From Mesobacillus selenatarsenatis SF-1 (GTDB lineage: Bacteria; Bacillota; Bacilli; Bacillales; Cytobacillaceae): a stretch of 52,894 bases of DNA. Positions within the stretch are counted from its first letter, which is position 1. Each line of letters opens with the position of its first letter. The DNA lies in NCBI RefSeq assembly GCF_000813125.1, contig NZ_BASE01000089.1, positions 1 to 52,894 of the forward strand. The letters are read 5' to 3'. The notes under the pieces are model-generated. The model searched no databases and was not told the DNA's origin. It saw only the letters and a program-made list of their open reading frames with translations. The position numbers were made by a program, and so were the translations under genes. Of this stretch, positions 40,470 through 48,993 are shown piece after piece.

Positions 40470-40982
40470 ATGAAATCAAAAATCGTATTATTTATGCTCT
40501 TGTCAGTCCTGGTCCTGGCAGGGTGCGGCCAAACAAAATTAGAAGGAAACATGACATTGTTGAATCAGGACAATGACGAAATTACTTTCCCGCAGGAAAA
40601 ACCAACACTATTTTTTTTCATTACCACATACACCTGAACTCTTTGTCAACAGCAGCTGGTTCAGTTGAATGAGAACCTTGATCAATTAAAAGATCTGGAT
40701 GTAAATATGTATATTATCAGTAAAGATACGCCTGAACAACAACGGGAATTATACGATGCTCTAGCCAGGGAGTACGGCAAAAGTTTACCTTTCATTTCTG
40801 ATCCTGATCTGAAAATGGTAGAGCGTTTTGACATGAAAAATGGAGATGTAGCCTACAGAGGATATGGGCTCCTTGATGAAAAAGGGAATGTCATATTCCA
40901 TACAGTCAATGATCATTGGGGCGAACAATTTGATCAAACAGTTAAAGAAATAAAGGATGAATATCACAGCCTTTCACAATAA
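40470..40982 (+). CDS. Candidate selenoprotein: thioredoxin-like lipoprotein with TGA at the active-site position
   Basis: ATG 40470 (site GGGAGAT) opens a 171-codon frame that is continuous except for one TGA at codon 56 (40635-40637). Upstream codons give a lipoprotein signal (VLVLAGC, Cys19) and the strand PTLFFFITTYT; downstream codons give TLCQQQLVQLNENLDQLK and a normal thioredoxin/AhpC-TSA-like domain (VNMYIISKDTPEQQRELYDA, LPFISDPDLKMVERFD, GYGLLDEKGNVIFHTV). If TGA is Cys or Sec the motif is [C/U]TLC, i.e. the CxxC/UxxC redox site. A single TGA exactly there, with no other lesion, fits selenocysteine insertion. Alternatives: a nonsense mutation or a sequencing error (TGA for TGT/TGC). 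Length with Sec is 170 residues. Confidence 0.65.
40639..40673 (+). promoter_or_regulatory. Putative bacterial SECIS hairpin
   Basis: Directly after the in-frame TGA, TCAAC (40646-40650) and GTTGA (40664-40668) form a perfect 5-bp stem around a 13-nt loop (AGCAGCTGGTTCA) with G as its second base; CTC (40639-40641) and GAG (40671-40673) can add an outer stem across an internal loop. The distance from TGA to the loop, about 13 nt, is near the lower limit for bacterial SECIS elements (from memory). No folding program was run. Confidence 0.4.
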
Positions 40983-41011
40983 ATTCTCTTATATTGCTGA
41001 ATTCCTAATAT

Positions 41012-41050
41012 AAAAATGCTGCCGGTTAAAATAACGGCAGCATTTTTATT
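41012..41050. terminator. Terminator between convergent genes
   Basis: AAAAATGCTGCCGGTT (41012-41026) and its partner AACGGCAGCATTTTT (41033-41048) form a long stem with an AAAAT-type loop and T/A tracts on both sides, so it can work in both directions. Confidence 0.85.
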
Positions 41051-41151
41051 GATTTAAAGTGGCATTAAGGGAAATAAAGGATAATAGTGGTCAATTCTTT
41101 TTTTACGAAGAAAATGATTAGCTGATAATTAAGAGGAATAGATTGTTTCCA

Positions 41152-41715
41152 TTAGAATAAACCAGCGTCTTTAGCGGCTTCTATACTGTCTTCAGCAAAC
41201 CGAAAAGGATCCCCAATATTTTCCCAGTGCATATACATTAAACGTGGGTCTTCAAAAAGCCAGTGGTTATGGACAGCGGTTACTATGATTCCTCTTTTCC
41301 GTAATTCTGACAGGAAAGGATTGATTTCTTTTTGAAGGATAACTGTTTCGCCAAGATTCAATGTCTTTCCATTTCTTTTATTTTCAAAAGACAGTGCAAA
41401 CGGCAGAGCAAGCGGGGAACGGGTACGGCGGCCTAAGATAGTAGCTTTTATATTCCTAAGACGTGAAACAACACAGACAGGGTCTGTAGTCAAAATATCT
41501 CCTCCGATAATATCTGCAAGCTTCTCGCACATCGAAGTACTTATATCACCAACTTCTCTTCCGCGAGAATGTCTGTCTCCTCTCCTTGCACCACGGTGGT
41601 TGTCACTCGATTCAAATTCCCCTTCAAACAGATGATGATCATCTTTTCCATTACGGCGATTTGAAAACCGAAATGACATTTGGTTGCCAAAGTCATCAAA
41701 TTCTCTTCTTTCCAC
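41152..41715 (-). CDS. DUF1259 domain-containing protein
   Basis: A 187-residue protein. The first 55 residues are charged, rich in Arg, His, Asp and Gly (RREFDDFGNQMSFRFSNRR, then SSDNHRGARRGDRHSRGRE) and probably disordered. The remainder is a DUF1259 (LppY/LpqO-type) domain: GGDILTTDPVCVVSRLRNIK, ATILGRRTRSPLALPFALSFE, GETVILQKEINPFLSELRKRGI and TAVHNHWLFEDPRLMYMHWE. Function unknown; the HNHW motif looks like a metal-binding site. Start is GTG 41715 with AAAGGAGATG 9-10 bases upstream. In Bacillaceae these are frequently annotated as hypothetical. Confidence 0.85.
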   Translation of the reverse strand: MERREFDDFGNQMSFRFSNRRNGKDDHHLFEGEFESSDNHRGARRGDRHSRGREVGDISTSMCEKLADIIGGDILTTDPVCVVSRLRNIKATILGRRTRSPLALPFALSFENKRNGKTLNLGETVILQKEINPFLSELRKRGIIVTAVHNHWLFEDPRLMYMHWENIGDPFRFAEDSIEAAKDAGLF

Positions 41716-42016
41716 TCCAACTCATCTCCTTTCATTTCAACTCATACACAGTATATTCAGAGAAGATGGACATGTCTGGATATATATCTTGGGATAAATA
41801 CCTGTTTTTAGAAGAGCGCTTGCTTTCGTCTTCCTTTTGCAGGAATGTCAACGGAATTGGCGAAAAAATTTACGGAGGAGATAAATGCTGAACCGGTTTA
41901 CATGAACTAAAAGCATAGACCTAGAAAAGAATCACAAACTAGGAATGTCGTTAAGGGTTGGTAGTTCTTGCATCCTTAATGGTAACAAGAGTTTAACGAT
42001 AAGAGGGGTGAAAAAT
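41716..42016. other. Intergenic region without a clear gene
   Basis: Three hundred bases between the divergent DUF1259 gene and a small plus-strand gene. It should hold both promoters; none is clear enough to call. Open frames crossing it overlap DUF1259 and have no ribosome site. Confidence 0.4.
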
Positions 42017-42139
42017 TTGGCTAAAAGTAAACCTAAGCATGATAAAGCTCTTCCAAAAGCTGATATTGAATTTGCAGAGGAAAGAGGAAATGGTTTTGAA
42101 AAGGTAGCATTAAAAGCTCAAAGGAAACTAAATAAATGA
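42017..42139 (+). CDS. Small basic hydrophilic protein, 40 residues
   Basis: TTG 42017 follows AAGAGGGGTG at 7-base spacing. The product reads AKSKPKHDKALPKADIEFAE then ERGNGFEKVALKAQRKLNK: Lys-rich, polar, with a potential helix at its end. A longer version starting at an ATG at 41945 has no ribosome site and is rejected. No family recognised. Similar tiny Lys-rich proteins are common and uncharacterised in Bacillaceae. Confidence 0.55.
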   Translation: MAKSKPKHDKALPKADIEFAEERGNGFEKVALKAQRKLNK

Positions 42140-42218
42140 TTTGCTTCTGAATCCACTTCAAGAATTTAAAAAAATGATTACCGAAAAACAAAGAAAAGAA
42201 AAAGAACTGCAGAGAAAT

Positions 42219-43583
42219 CTACAGTTCTTTTTGGTATTTTTTTACGGGTAAATGAGCTTTCGGCAAGATATAACCGATGACTGCACCTAGTAACGCGGGA
42301 ATGATCCAGCCAAGTCCAATTTCGTATAGTGGAAGATGCTCTACATATATTGACGTAACAGAATTGAATAAAGAAATATTTGTATTTGGCAGATTAGTTA
42401 CTAATGCGCTATAGCCATCAAAAAAACTCACGAAGAATGTCATCGCTATTGAAGCGGCGTATACGCTTTGCTTATTTCCGAAAACCGGTGATATCAGAGT
42501 TAATAAGATAAGGATGATCGCTAATGGGTACAGGAACATCAAAACCGGTACAGCAAATTGGATGATATTGTTCAAACCAAAATTTGCGATTGTGAAAGAA
42601 ACGATGCATAGAAGAAGTACAAACCTTTGATATGAAACCTTTGGCAATAGATCATGAAAAAACTCGCTGCAGGCCGTGATTAGCCCAATGCTTGTTTTTA
42701 AACATGCTAGCACAATGATGATAGCTAGCAAAATGGAACCGAATGGACCAAAATAGTGTTTGGCGACCGCTGAAAAAATCTGTCCGCCATTCTCGAATGT
42801 TCCAATAGCCAATACGCTGGAAGCCCCCATATACGTTATAAGTCCGTATATCAGCATCATCAATGTCATTGCGAAGATACCTGATTTCAAGGTAGCCCTG
42901 GCAATATCCTTTGTACTGGTTATTCCTTGCCCTTTAATGACATTAATGACAACAATACCGAATGCCAGGGATGCAAGGGCATCCATCGTATTATATCCCT
43001 CTTTGAATCCTGTGATAAAAGCTAAGTTTGCATAAGCACCACTCGGTTCTCCAAAGCTGCCCATGGGCTTGATGACGGAAATCCCAATTAATAAAAATAA
43101 GAATACGAGAAAAGCGGGTGTAAGGTATTTTCCAATGTAGTCCATCACCTTGGCAGGATGCAGTGAGAAAAAGTAAACGATGGCAAAGAAAACGAAACTG
43201 AAAATCCCCAGCCACAAACCTGCTTGTCCTGGAGCAATGTAGGGTTCAAAACCAACGACGAACGGGACAGTGGCTGTTCTTGGAATCGCAAAAAAGGGTC
43301 CAATTGTCAAGTAGAGAACCGTTGCAAAGCCGATGCCAAAAATAGGGTGCACCCTGCTGGCTAAATCACGCAGGCCAGTACTTCCCGAAAGGCCAATCGC
43401 CAATATGCCTAAAAAAGGAAGGCCGATGGCTGTTACAAGGAATCCAATTAATGCTGGCCAGAAGTTTGTGCCTGCCAGCTGCCCTAATTGAATTGGGAAT
43501 ATCAAATTCCCGGCTCCAAAGTACATTCCAAATAGCATGGTTCCAATCAGGGCATAGGTTGAAAACGATATTTTTTGCTGCAT
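42219..43583 (-). CDS. brnQ: Branched-chain amino acid transporter (BrnQ/LIVCS family)
   Basis: A 454-residue secondary importer for leucine, isoleucine and valine with twelve predicted helices. It opens STYALIGTMLFGMYFGAGNLIFPIQLGQLAG, the LIVCS signature, and has TIGPFFAIPRTATVPFVVGFEP, with unwound-helix Pro/Thr residues, plus SLAFGIVVINVIKG in the middle. ATG 43583 is preferred over the GTG two codons earlier by spacing to AGAGGAGA. A SigA-type promoter lies about 220 bp upstream, leaving a long leader. No T-box motif was found there; CodY control is possible but not demonstrated. Confidence 0.94.
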   Translation of the reverse strand: MQQKISFSTYALIGTMLFGMYFGAGNLIFPIQLGQLAGTNFWPALIGFLVTAIGLPFLGILAIGLSGSTGLRDLASRVHPIFGIGFATVLYLTIGPFFAIPRTATVPFVVGFEPYIAPGQAGLWLGIFSFVFFAIVYFFSLHPAKVMDYIGKYLTPAFLVFLFLLIGISVIKPMGSFGEPSGAYANLAFITGFKEGYNTMDALASLAFGIVVINVIKGQGITSTKDIARATLKSGIFAMTLMMLIYGLITYMGASSVLAIGTFENGGQIFSAVAKHYFGPFGSILLAIIIVLACLKTSIGLITACSEFFHDLLPKVSYQRFVLLLCIVSFTIANFGLNNIIQFAVPVLMFLYPLAIILILLTLISPVFGNKQSVYAASIAMTFFVSFFDGYSALVTNLPNTNISLFNSVTSIYVEHLPLYEIGLGWIIPALLGAVIGYILPKAHLPVKKYQKEL

Positions 43584-43800
43584 ATACACTTGTCTCCTCT
43601 TCTTGGTGTAGTGAATTCTGATTCAAGCTTTCTTCAGTTGGGTATGGAGGAATTTCTATAAAGAGGAAACCGTATAACTGTGCGTAATTGTATACGCAGA
43701 GGGCACGTTTCCAACTAGCTATTAGAAAGACAGGGAAAACTATGTTCAATCTATCACAAGAGAATTGAAACTAGACCCCAAAAGAAGAATAATACACACT
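43584..43800. other. Long 5' leader of brnQ
   Basis: About 215 bp between the brnQ start and its promoter. No TGGNACCGCG T-box sequence, specifier loop or terminator/antiterminator pair was seen. A small frame covering the leader has no ribosome site and is not called. Confidence 0.4.
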
Positions 43801-43829
43801 ACTATATATACTTACTCTTCACAAGTCAA
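43801..43829 (-). promoter_or_regulatory. SigA promoter of brnQ
   Basis: Reading the minus strand, TTGACT (complement of 43829-43824), a 17-bp spacer and TATAGT (complement of 43806-43801). Transcript start is expected about 7 bp beyond the -10 box. Confidence 0.75.
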
Positions 43830-43933
43830 TAAAGTTTTTAGTATTTTTCGAATTAAAGGAAAGCATTTCAGAACAGAAGCAGGCTTGCAGCTGTCAGACT
43901 GGCTTTCAAGAAGGGGGAGCTGATTTCGAGCAC

Positions 43934-43964
43934 AAAAAAAGAACCCTCGCAGCAGCAAGGGTTC
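43934..43964 (-). terminator. Terminator of the methionine aminopeptidase gene
   Basis: Stem GAACCCT / AGGGTTC (43941-43947/43958-43964) with a GCA-rich loop; reading the minus strand it is followed by seven T. Confidence 0.85.
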
Positions 43965-43983
43965 CAATCGAAAGAAGTGCGTT

Positions 43984-45048
<1,065 letters not shown>

Positions 45049-46035
45049 ATGGAAGTCAAGATTCAACAGCCAGTCGAACAACAAGTCAGTGACACCATAA
45101 TGGTAGAGCCAACAAAAAAAGAAAAATACAAAAAAATTAAAAAGACAATCATTTCTCAAAAGTATTTGCAGGTGATGGCCCTTCTTGGTGTAGTTTGGAT
45201 GTTCATCTTTAACTATATCCCAATGTATGGGTTGATCATCGCATTCAAGGAATACAGCATCATCAAGACAATCTCAGAAGCTCCATGGGTAGGATTGATG
45301 CAGTTTAAGGAATTCCTGCAGGATGAGAATTTCTGGATCGTCCTGAAAAACACTCTCGGAATCAGCTTGATTAAATTAATCATCGGGTTCCCGCTTCCAA
45401 TCATATTTGCTCTTTTGCTCAATGAACTCACATCAATGAAGCTTAAGAAAGCGGTTCAAACAATTTCTTACTTGCCGCACTTCATTTCATGGGTTGTACT
45501 TGGAGGGATTTTGACAACTTGGCTCGCAGATATCGGTGTCTTAAACGATATTTTGCTAGGTTTAGGGTTGATCAGTGAACGTACGAATTTCCTTGCTTCA
45601 CCTGATAACTTCTGGGCAATCGTCATTCTCTCAGATATATGGAAAGAACTTGGATGGTCAGCAATCATTTATCTTGCAGCAATTGCTGGTGTATCCCCAG
45701 AACTATACGAATCGTCTACGATTGACGGAGCAAATCGTTTCCAAAAGATGTGGCATGTAACATTGCCGTCAATTCGCCCGACAATCACAATTCTTTTCAT
45801 CCTTGCTGTAAGCGGTGTCTTAAATTCAAACTTCGACCAGATCTTGATTCTGCGTAACTCGTTGAATGAAAGCGCCAGTAATGTAATTGATATTTATGTC
45901 TATCAGATGGGTCTGCAAAATGCACGCTACTCATATGCAACAGCAGTCGGTTTATTGAAAGCAATCATTGCCTTTATCCTGCTCCTGTCTGCTAACAAGA
46001 TTGTCAAGAAACTGAATGGAACATCTTTATTCTAA
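45049..46035 (+). CDS. Carbohydrate ABC transporter permease (LplB/YteP-like)
   Basis: A 328-residue permease of the MalF-type class used with Lpl/Ytc binding proteins. Cytosolic N terminus, then helix VMALLGVVWMFIFNYIPMYGL and the family hallmark PMYGLIIAFKEYSI. Further helices and the EAA loop AGVSPELYESSTIDGANRFQKMWHVTLPSIRPT follow. A start with AAGGTGGTGAAG. It lies 12 bp ahead of the second permease. Such importers take up oligosaccharides, often from plant cell-wall polymers, in Bacillus and Paenibacillus; the exact sugar cannot be read here. The ATPase (usually shared, MsmX) is not encoded nearby. Confidence 0.92.
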   Translation: MEVKIQQPVEQQVSDTIMVEPTKKEKYKKIKKTIISQKYLQVMALLGVVWMFIFNYIPMYGLIIAFKEYSIIKTISEAPWVGLMQFKEFLQDENFWIVLKNTLGISLIKLIIGFPLPIIFALLLNELTSMKLKKAVQTISYLPHFISWVVLGGILTTWLADIGVLNDILLGLGLISERTNFLASPDNFWAIVILSDIWKELGWSAIIYLAAIAGVSPELYESSTIDGANRFQKMWHVTLPSIRPTITILFILAVSGVLNSNFDQILILRNSLNESASNVIDIYVYQMGLQNARYSYATAVGLLKAIIAFILLLSANKIVKKLNGTSLF

Positions 46036-46047
46036 GGGGGTGAGGTT

Positions 46048-46947
46048 GTGTTTAAACTTTTTAAACGGAACCGGCGAACAACAAGCGAATACATCTTTGA
46101 CAACATTAACATTCTCATCATGCTCTTTATATGTGCCATTACGATCTACCCAATCTGGTATGTTCTCGTCAATTCACTGAATGATGGTGTTGATGCTATG
46201 AGAGGCGGGATTTACTGGTGGCCTCGAGAGTTTACATTAGAAAACTACAAGGCTGTGTTTGAAACACCGGGTATTGTCACATCATTTGGCGTAACAATTG
46301 CCAAAACGGTTATCGGAACAATCACACACGTATTCTTTACAGCAATGGTTGCTTATGCCATTTCGAGACGAGACCTTTACGGCAGGAACTTCTACATGCT
46401 GGTCGGTGTCATCACAATGTTTTTCAGCGGTGGATTGATTCCTTACTTCCTATTAATCAGGGATCTTGGATTGTTTGATAACTTCCTAGTATATATCATT
46501 CCAACAATGTTTAACTTCTTCCATCTAATCATCTTTGTATCTTTCTTTAGGGAATTGCCAACTTCTCTGGAGGAAGCAGCAAAGATAGATGGAGCAAATG
46601 ACTTTGAGATTTTTATAAAAGTAATCATTCCTCTGTCAATGCCGGTTATTGCAACAATCGCATTGTTCCAGGGAGTATATCAGTGGAACGACTACTTTGC
46701 CGGAGTCATCTTTGTAAATAATCCAGACCTGCAGCCAATCCAGACGTATTTATACAAGGTTGTTGCTGAGTCCAGTTCAAATCAGATGATGACGAATGCA
46801 GCAGGATCGATTGCCACGAAGACAGTCACATCCCAGTCTATCAAACTGGCAACGATGGTTGTGACAACACTTCCAATCATGTTAGTCTATCCATTCCTGC
46901 AAAAGTACTTTGTAAAAGGAATGCTGATTGGATCAGTAAAAGGTTGA
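46048..46947 (+). CDS. Carbohydrate ABC transporter permease (LplC/YtcP-like)
   Basis: A 299-residue MalG-type permease. It starts at GTG 46048 with AAGGGGGTGAGG. Helix one is INILIMLFICAITIYPIWYVLVNSL, and the DAMRGGIYWWPREFTLENYKAVF segment is characteristic of LplC/YtcP. The EAA loop is SLEEAAKIDGANDFEIFIKVIIPLSMPVIATIALF. The C-terminal PFLQKYFVKGMLIGSVKG is typical. It pairs with the preceding permease. An AT-rich inverted repeat and a strong hairpin separate it from the binding-protein gene. Confidence 0.92.
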   Translation: MFKLFKRNRRTTSEYIFDNINILIMLFICAITIYPIWYVLVNSLNDGVDAMRGGIYWWPREFTLENYKAVFETPGIVTSFGVTIAKTVIGTITHVFFTAMVAYAISRRDLYGRNFYMLVGVITMFFSGGLIPYFLLIRDLGLFDNFLVYIIPTMFNFFHLIIFVSFFRELPTSLEEAAKIDGANDFEIFIKVIIPLSMPVIATIALFQGVYQWNDYFAGVIFVNNPDLQPIQTYLYKVVAESSSNQMMTNAAGSIATKTVTSQSIKLATMVVTTLPIMLVYPFLQKYFVKGMLIGSVKG

Positions 46948-46961
46948 TCTACTAAACTTCG

Positions 46962-47098
46962 ATTTAAATTTTTCTTCACTGAAGAAATTTAAATAATCCA
47001 GGCTTCATTATTGATATGTCTTGCTTTATTCATGAAGGATACCCCCTTCTGACCTTGGGAAAGGCTGGTACTTAAGAAAAAAGCCTTTCCCGCTTTTT
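46962..47098 (+). terminator. Two hairpins between permease and binding-protein genes
   Basis: The first, ATTTAAATTT...TTCTTCA with TGAAGAAATTTAAAT (46962-46994), is a long AT-rich inverted repeat. The second, GGGAAAGGCT (47057-47066) with AGCCTTTCCC (47082-47091), is a perfect 10-bp stem followed by GCTTTTTC. Together they could partly terminate or stabilise processed ends, letting the binding-protein gene be expressed at a different level, as is common for importers. Confidence 0.55.
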
Positions 47099-47158
47099 CA
47101 AAGCAGTGTACATTTAGTAATGTGGCCCAAAATAACACAAAAGAGAGAGGGTCAAAAA

Positions 47159-48814
47159 ATGAGGAAAAAATTCTTTTCCAAAGGCTTTTCATTATTGCTT
47201 GTTCTATCATTGGTTTTAGCATTATTTTCAGGCTGTTCCAGCAAGACAAATGAAAACGCTTCCGATGAGAAAGAAGCAGATAAACCGAAGGCAAGTGCTG
47301 ATGCACCTGGCTGGCAAGATAATAAGGATCCAATTACGTTTGACTGGTACGTTAACTTTTCATGGTTCGCGCATAAATGGGGCGACGATGCTGTTTCCAA
47401 ATACGTAACGGATAAAACTGGTGTGTCAGTTAACTTTATCTCACCAGCAGGAAACGAAGCAGAGAAAATGAACACGATGATCGCTTCTGGCAAACTGCCT
47501 GATTTCATCACAATCGGCTGGTGGGAAGATGCAGTTAAGAAGATGATCGAAGGCGAGCTTGTCCTTCCATTAAATGAACTTGCAGATCAGTATGATCCAT
47601 ATTTTTATAAAGTAGCAGATGGAGCGAAAATCGAATGGTATAAGCAAGAAGATGGCAACACGTATGGCTACCCGAATGCTTCTTCTTCACCAAAGGATTT
47701 CGACAAATATAAAGACCTTAAGCCTTCTAACCAGACTTTCCTTGTTAGAAAAGATATGTATGAAGCAATTGGCAGCCCAGATATGAGCACTCCAGAAGGA
47801 TTCTTGAAGGCTCTTGAAGCTGCTAAGAAGGAATTCCCTGAAGTGAACGGTGCTCCATTGATTCCATTTGGTTTGAATGAGTTTACTGATGTAGGTAATA
47901 CTTCTCTTGAAGGTTATCTGCAAAACTTCCTGAATATCCCTATGGAGAAAGACGGAAAAGTGTATGACCGCAGCCAGGATCCTGAGTATCTTGCATGGTT
48001 AAAGACTTTCAGAGAAGCAAATGACAAAGGACTTCTTGCGAAGGATATCTTCATCGACAAGCGTCCACAAATGGAAGAGAAAATTTCACAAGGCCGTTAC
48101 TTCGCAATGCTTTACCAGCGCAGTGACCTTGCAGCACAGCAGCACGCATTGTATGCAAAAGATCCTAATTCAGTGTATATCGCAGTTGACGGCCCAGCGA
48201 ACTCTAACGGAGACGGCCCTGCATTAGCAGGTGACAGCATCTCAGGCTGGACAGTGACTTTGATTTCTAAAGACGTTAAAGACAAAGAAAGAGCAATTCA
48301 ATTCTTGACTTATATGATTAGTGAAGAAGGACAAATGGACCTTTACATGGGTAAAGAAGGCGAAACGTATGACATGGTTAACGGCAAGCCTGAATTCAAG
48401 CCAGAGATATTGGACCTATTAAATAAGGACCGCGCAGCATTTGACCAGCAGTATGGAGCTTCATTCAAATACTGGATGCTTATGGATACAAACATGAGCC
48501 TTGCTTGGGCACCGCCTGCTTCTGAGCCATTCAAGCAAATGGAAGACTGGACGAAAGGAAAGACAGTCAGCTATGCTGAATTCGACGGCATCAGCCCGAC
48601 TGGAACTTCTGCAGAAGGTGTAGCAGCAAGCAAGATTGCACAGGAATGGGGCAAAACTCTTCCTAAGCTTCTTTTAGCTAAATCTGATAAAGAGTTCGAT
48701 AAAATCTTTGAAGGCTTCATGAAGAAACGTGATTCTTTCGGTTTTGAAAAAGTTGAAAAGTATCAGCAGGAAATCTATGAAAAGAACAAAGAGAAACTTG
48801 ATGCAGCAAAATAA
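47159..48814 (+). CDS. Extracellular sugar-binding lipoprotein (LplA/YtcQ-like)
   Basis: A 551-residue family-1 binding protein. The signal KKFFSKGFSLLLVLSLVLA ends in FSGC, a lipobox at about residue 27. The mature domain starts with DPITFDWYVNFSWFAHKWGD, which is typical of the Lpl/YtcQ group, and has PDFITIGWWEDAVKKMIEGE, ERAIQFLTYMISEEGQMDLYMG and KEFDKIFEGFMKKRDSFG. At this size it binds oligosaccharides with a large two-domain cleft. ATG 47159 with AGAGAGAGGG is used; the in-frame start 39 bases upstream has no site. It completes the importer with the two permeases. Confidence 0.92.
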   Translation: MRKKFFSKGFSLLLVLSLVLALFSGCSSKTNENASDEKEADKPKASADAPGWQDNKDPITFDWYVNFSWFAHKWGDDAVSKYVTDKTGVSVNFISPAGNEAEKMNTMIASGKLPDFITIGWWEDAVKKMIEGELVLPLNELADQYDPYFYKVADGAKIEWYKQEDGNTYGYPNASSSPKDFDKYKDLKPSNQTFLVRKDMYEAIGSPDMSTPEGFLKALEAAKKEFPEVNGAPLIPFGLNEFTDVGNTSLEGYLQNFLNIPMEKDGKVYDRSQDPEYLAWLKTFREANDKGLLAKDIFIDKRPQMEEKISQGRYFAMLYQRSDLAAQQHALYAKDPNSVYIAVDGPANSNGDGPALAGDSISGWTVTLISKDVKDKERAIQFLTYMISEEGQMDLYMGKEGETYDMVNGKPEFKPEILDLLNKDRAAFDQQYGASFKYWMLMDTNMSLAWAPPASEPFKQMEDWTKGKTVSYAEFDGISPTGTSAEGVAASKIAQEWGKTLPKLLLAKSDKEFDKIFEGFMKKRDSFGFEKVEKYQQEIYEKNKEKLDAAK

Positions 48815-48826
48815 ATAACTATGGAA

Positions 48827-48876
48827 AGACTGTTCCCTCTTGAAATTAATTTTCTTGAGGGGGCAGTCTATTCCTC
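48827..48876 (+). terminator. Terminator after the sugar-binding protein gene
   Basis: Stem AGACTGTTCCCTC (48827-48839) / GAGGGGGCAGTCT (48857-48869), 13 bp with two wobbles, followed by ATTCCTCTTTTT; the kinase gene probably has its own promoter beyond it. Confidence 0.75.
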
Positions 48877-48993
48877 TTTTTGCATACAGGCAAGAATCAC
48901 TGCGTTTGAGTACACAAAATAACTTCATCAAATTGAAACACTTTACCACAATATTAATATTGAATATCATTTATAATTCTTTTAAGCGGACAA

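Noticed and set aside
40665-40982. Stand-alone 105-residue protein starting at TTG 40665
   Set aside because: The frame continues upstream through the TGA into a lipoprotein signal with a ribosome site at 40470; the TTG has no site and begins inside a helix of the domain.
43584-43860. T-box leader upstream of brnQ
   Set aside because: No TGGNACCGCG sequence, specifier loop or terminator was found; only a promoter and a long leader.
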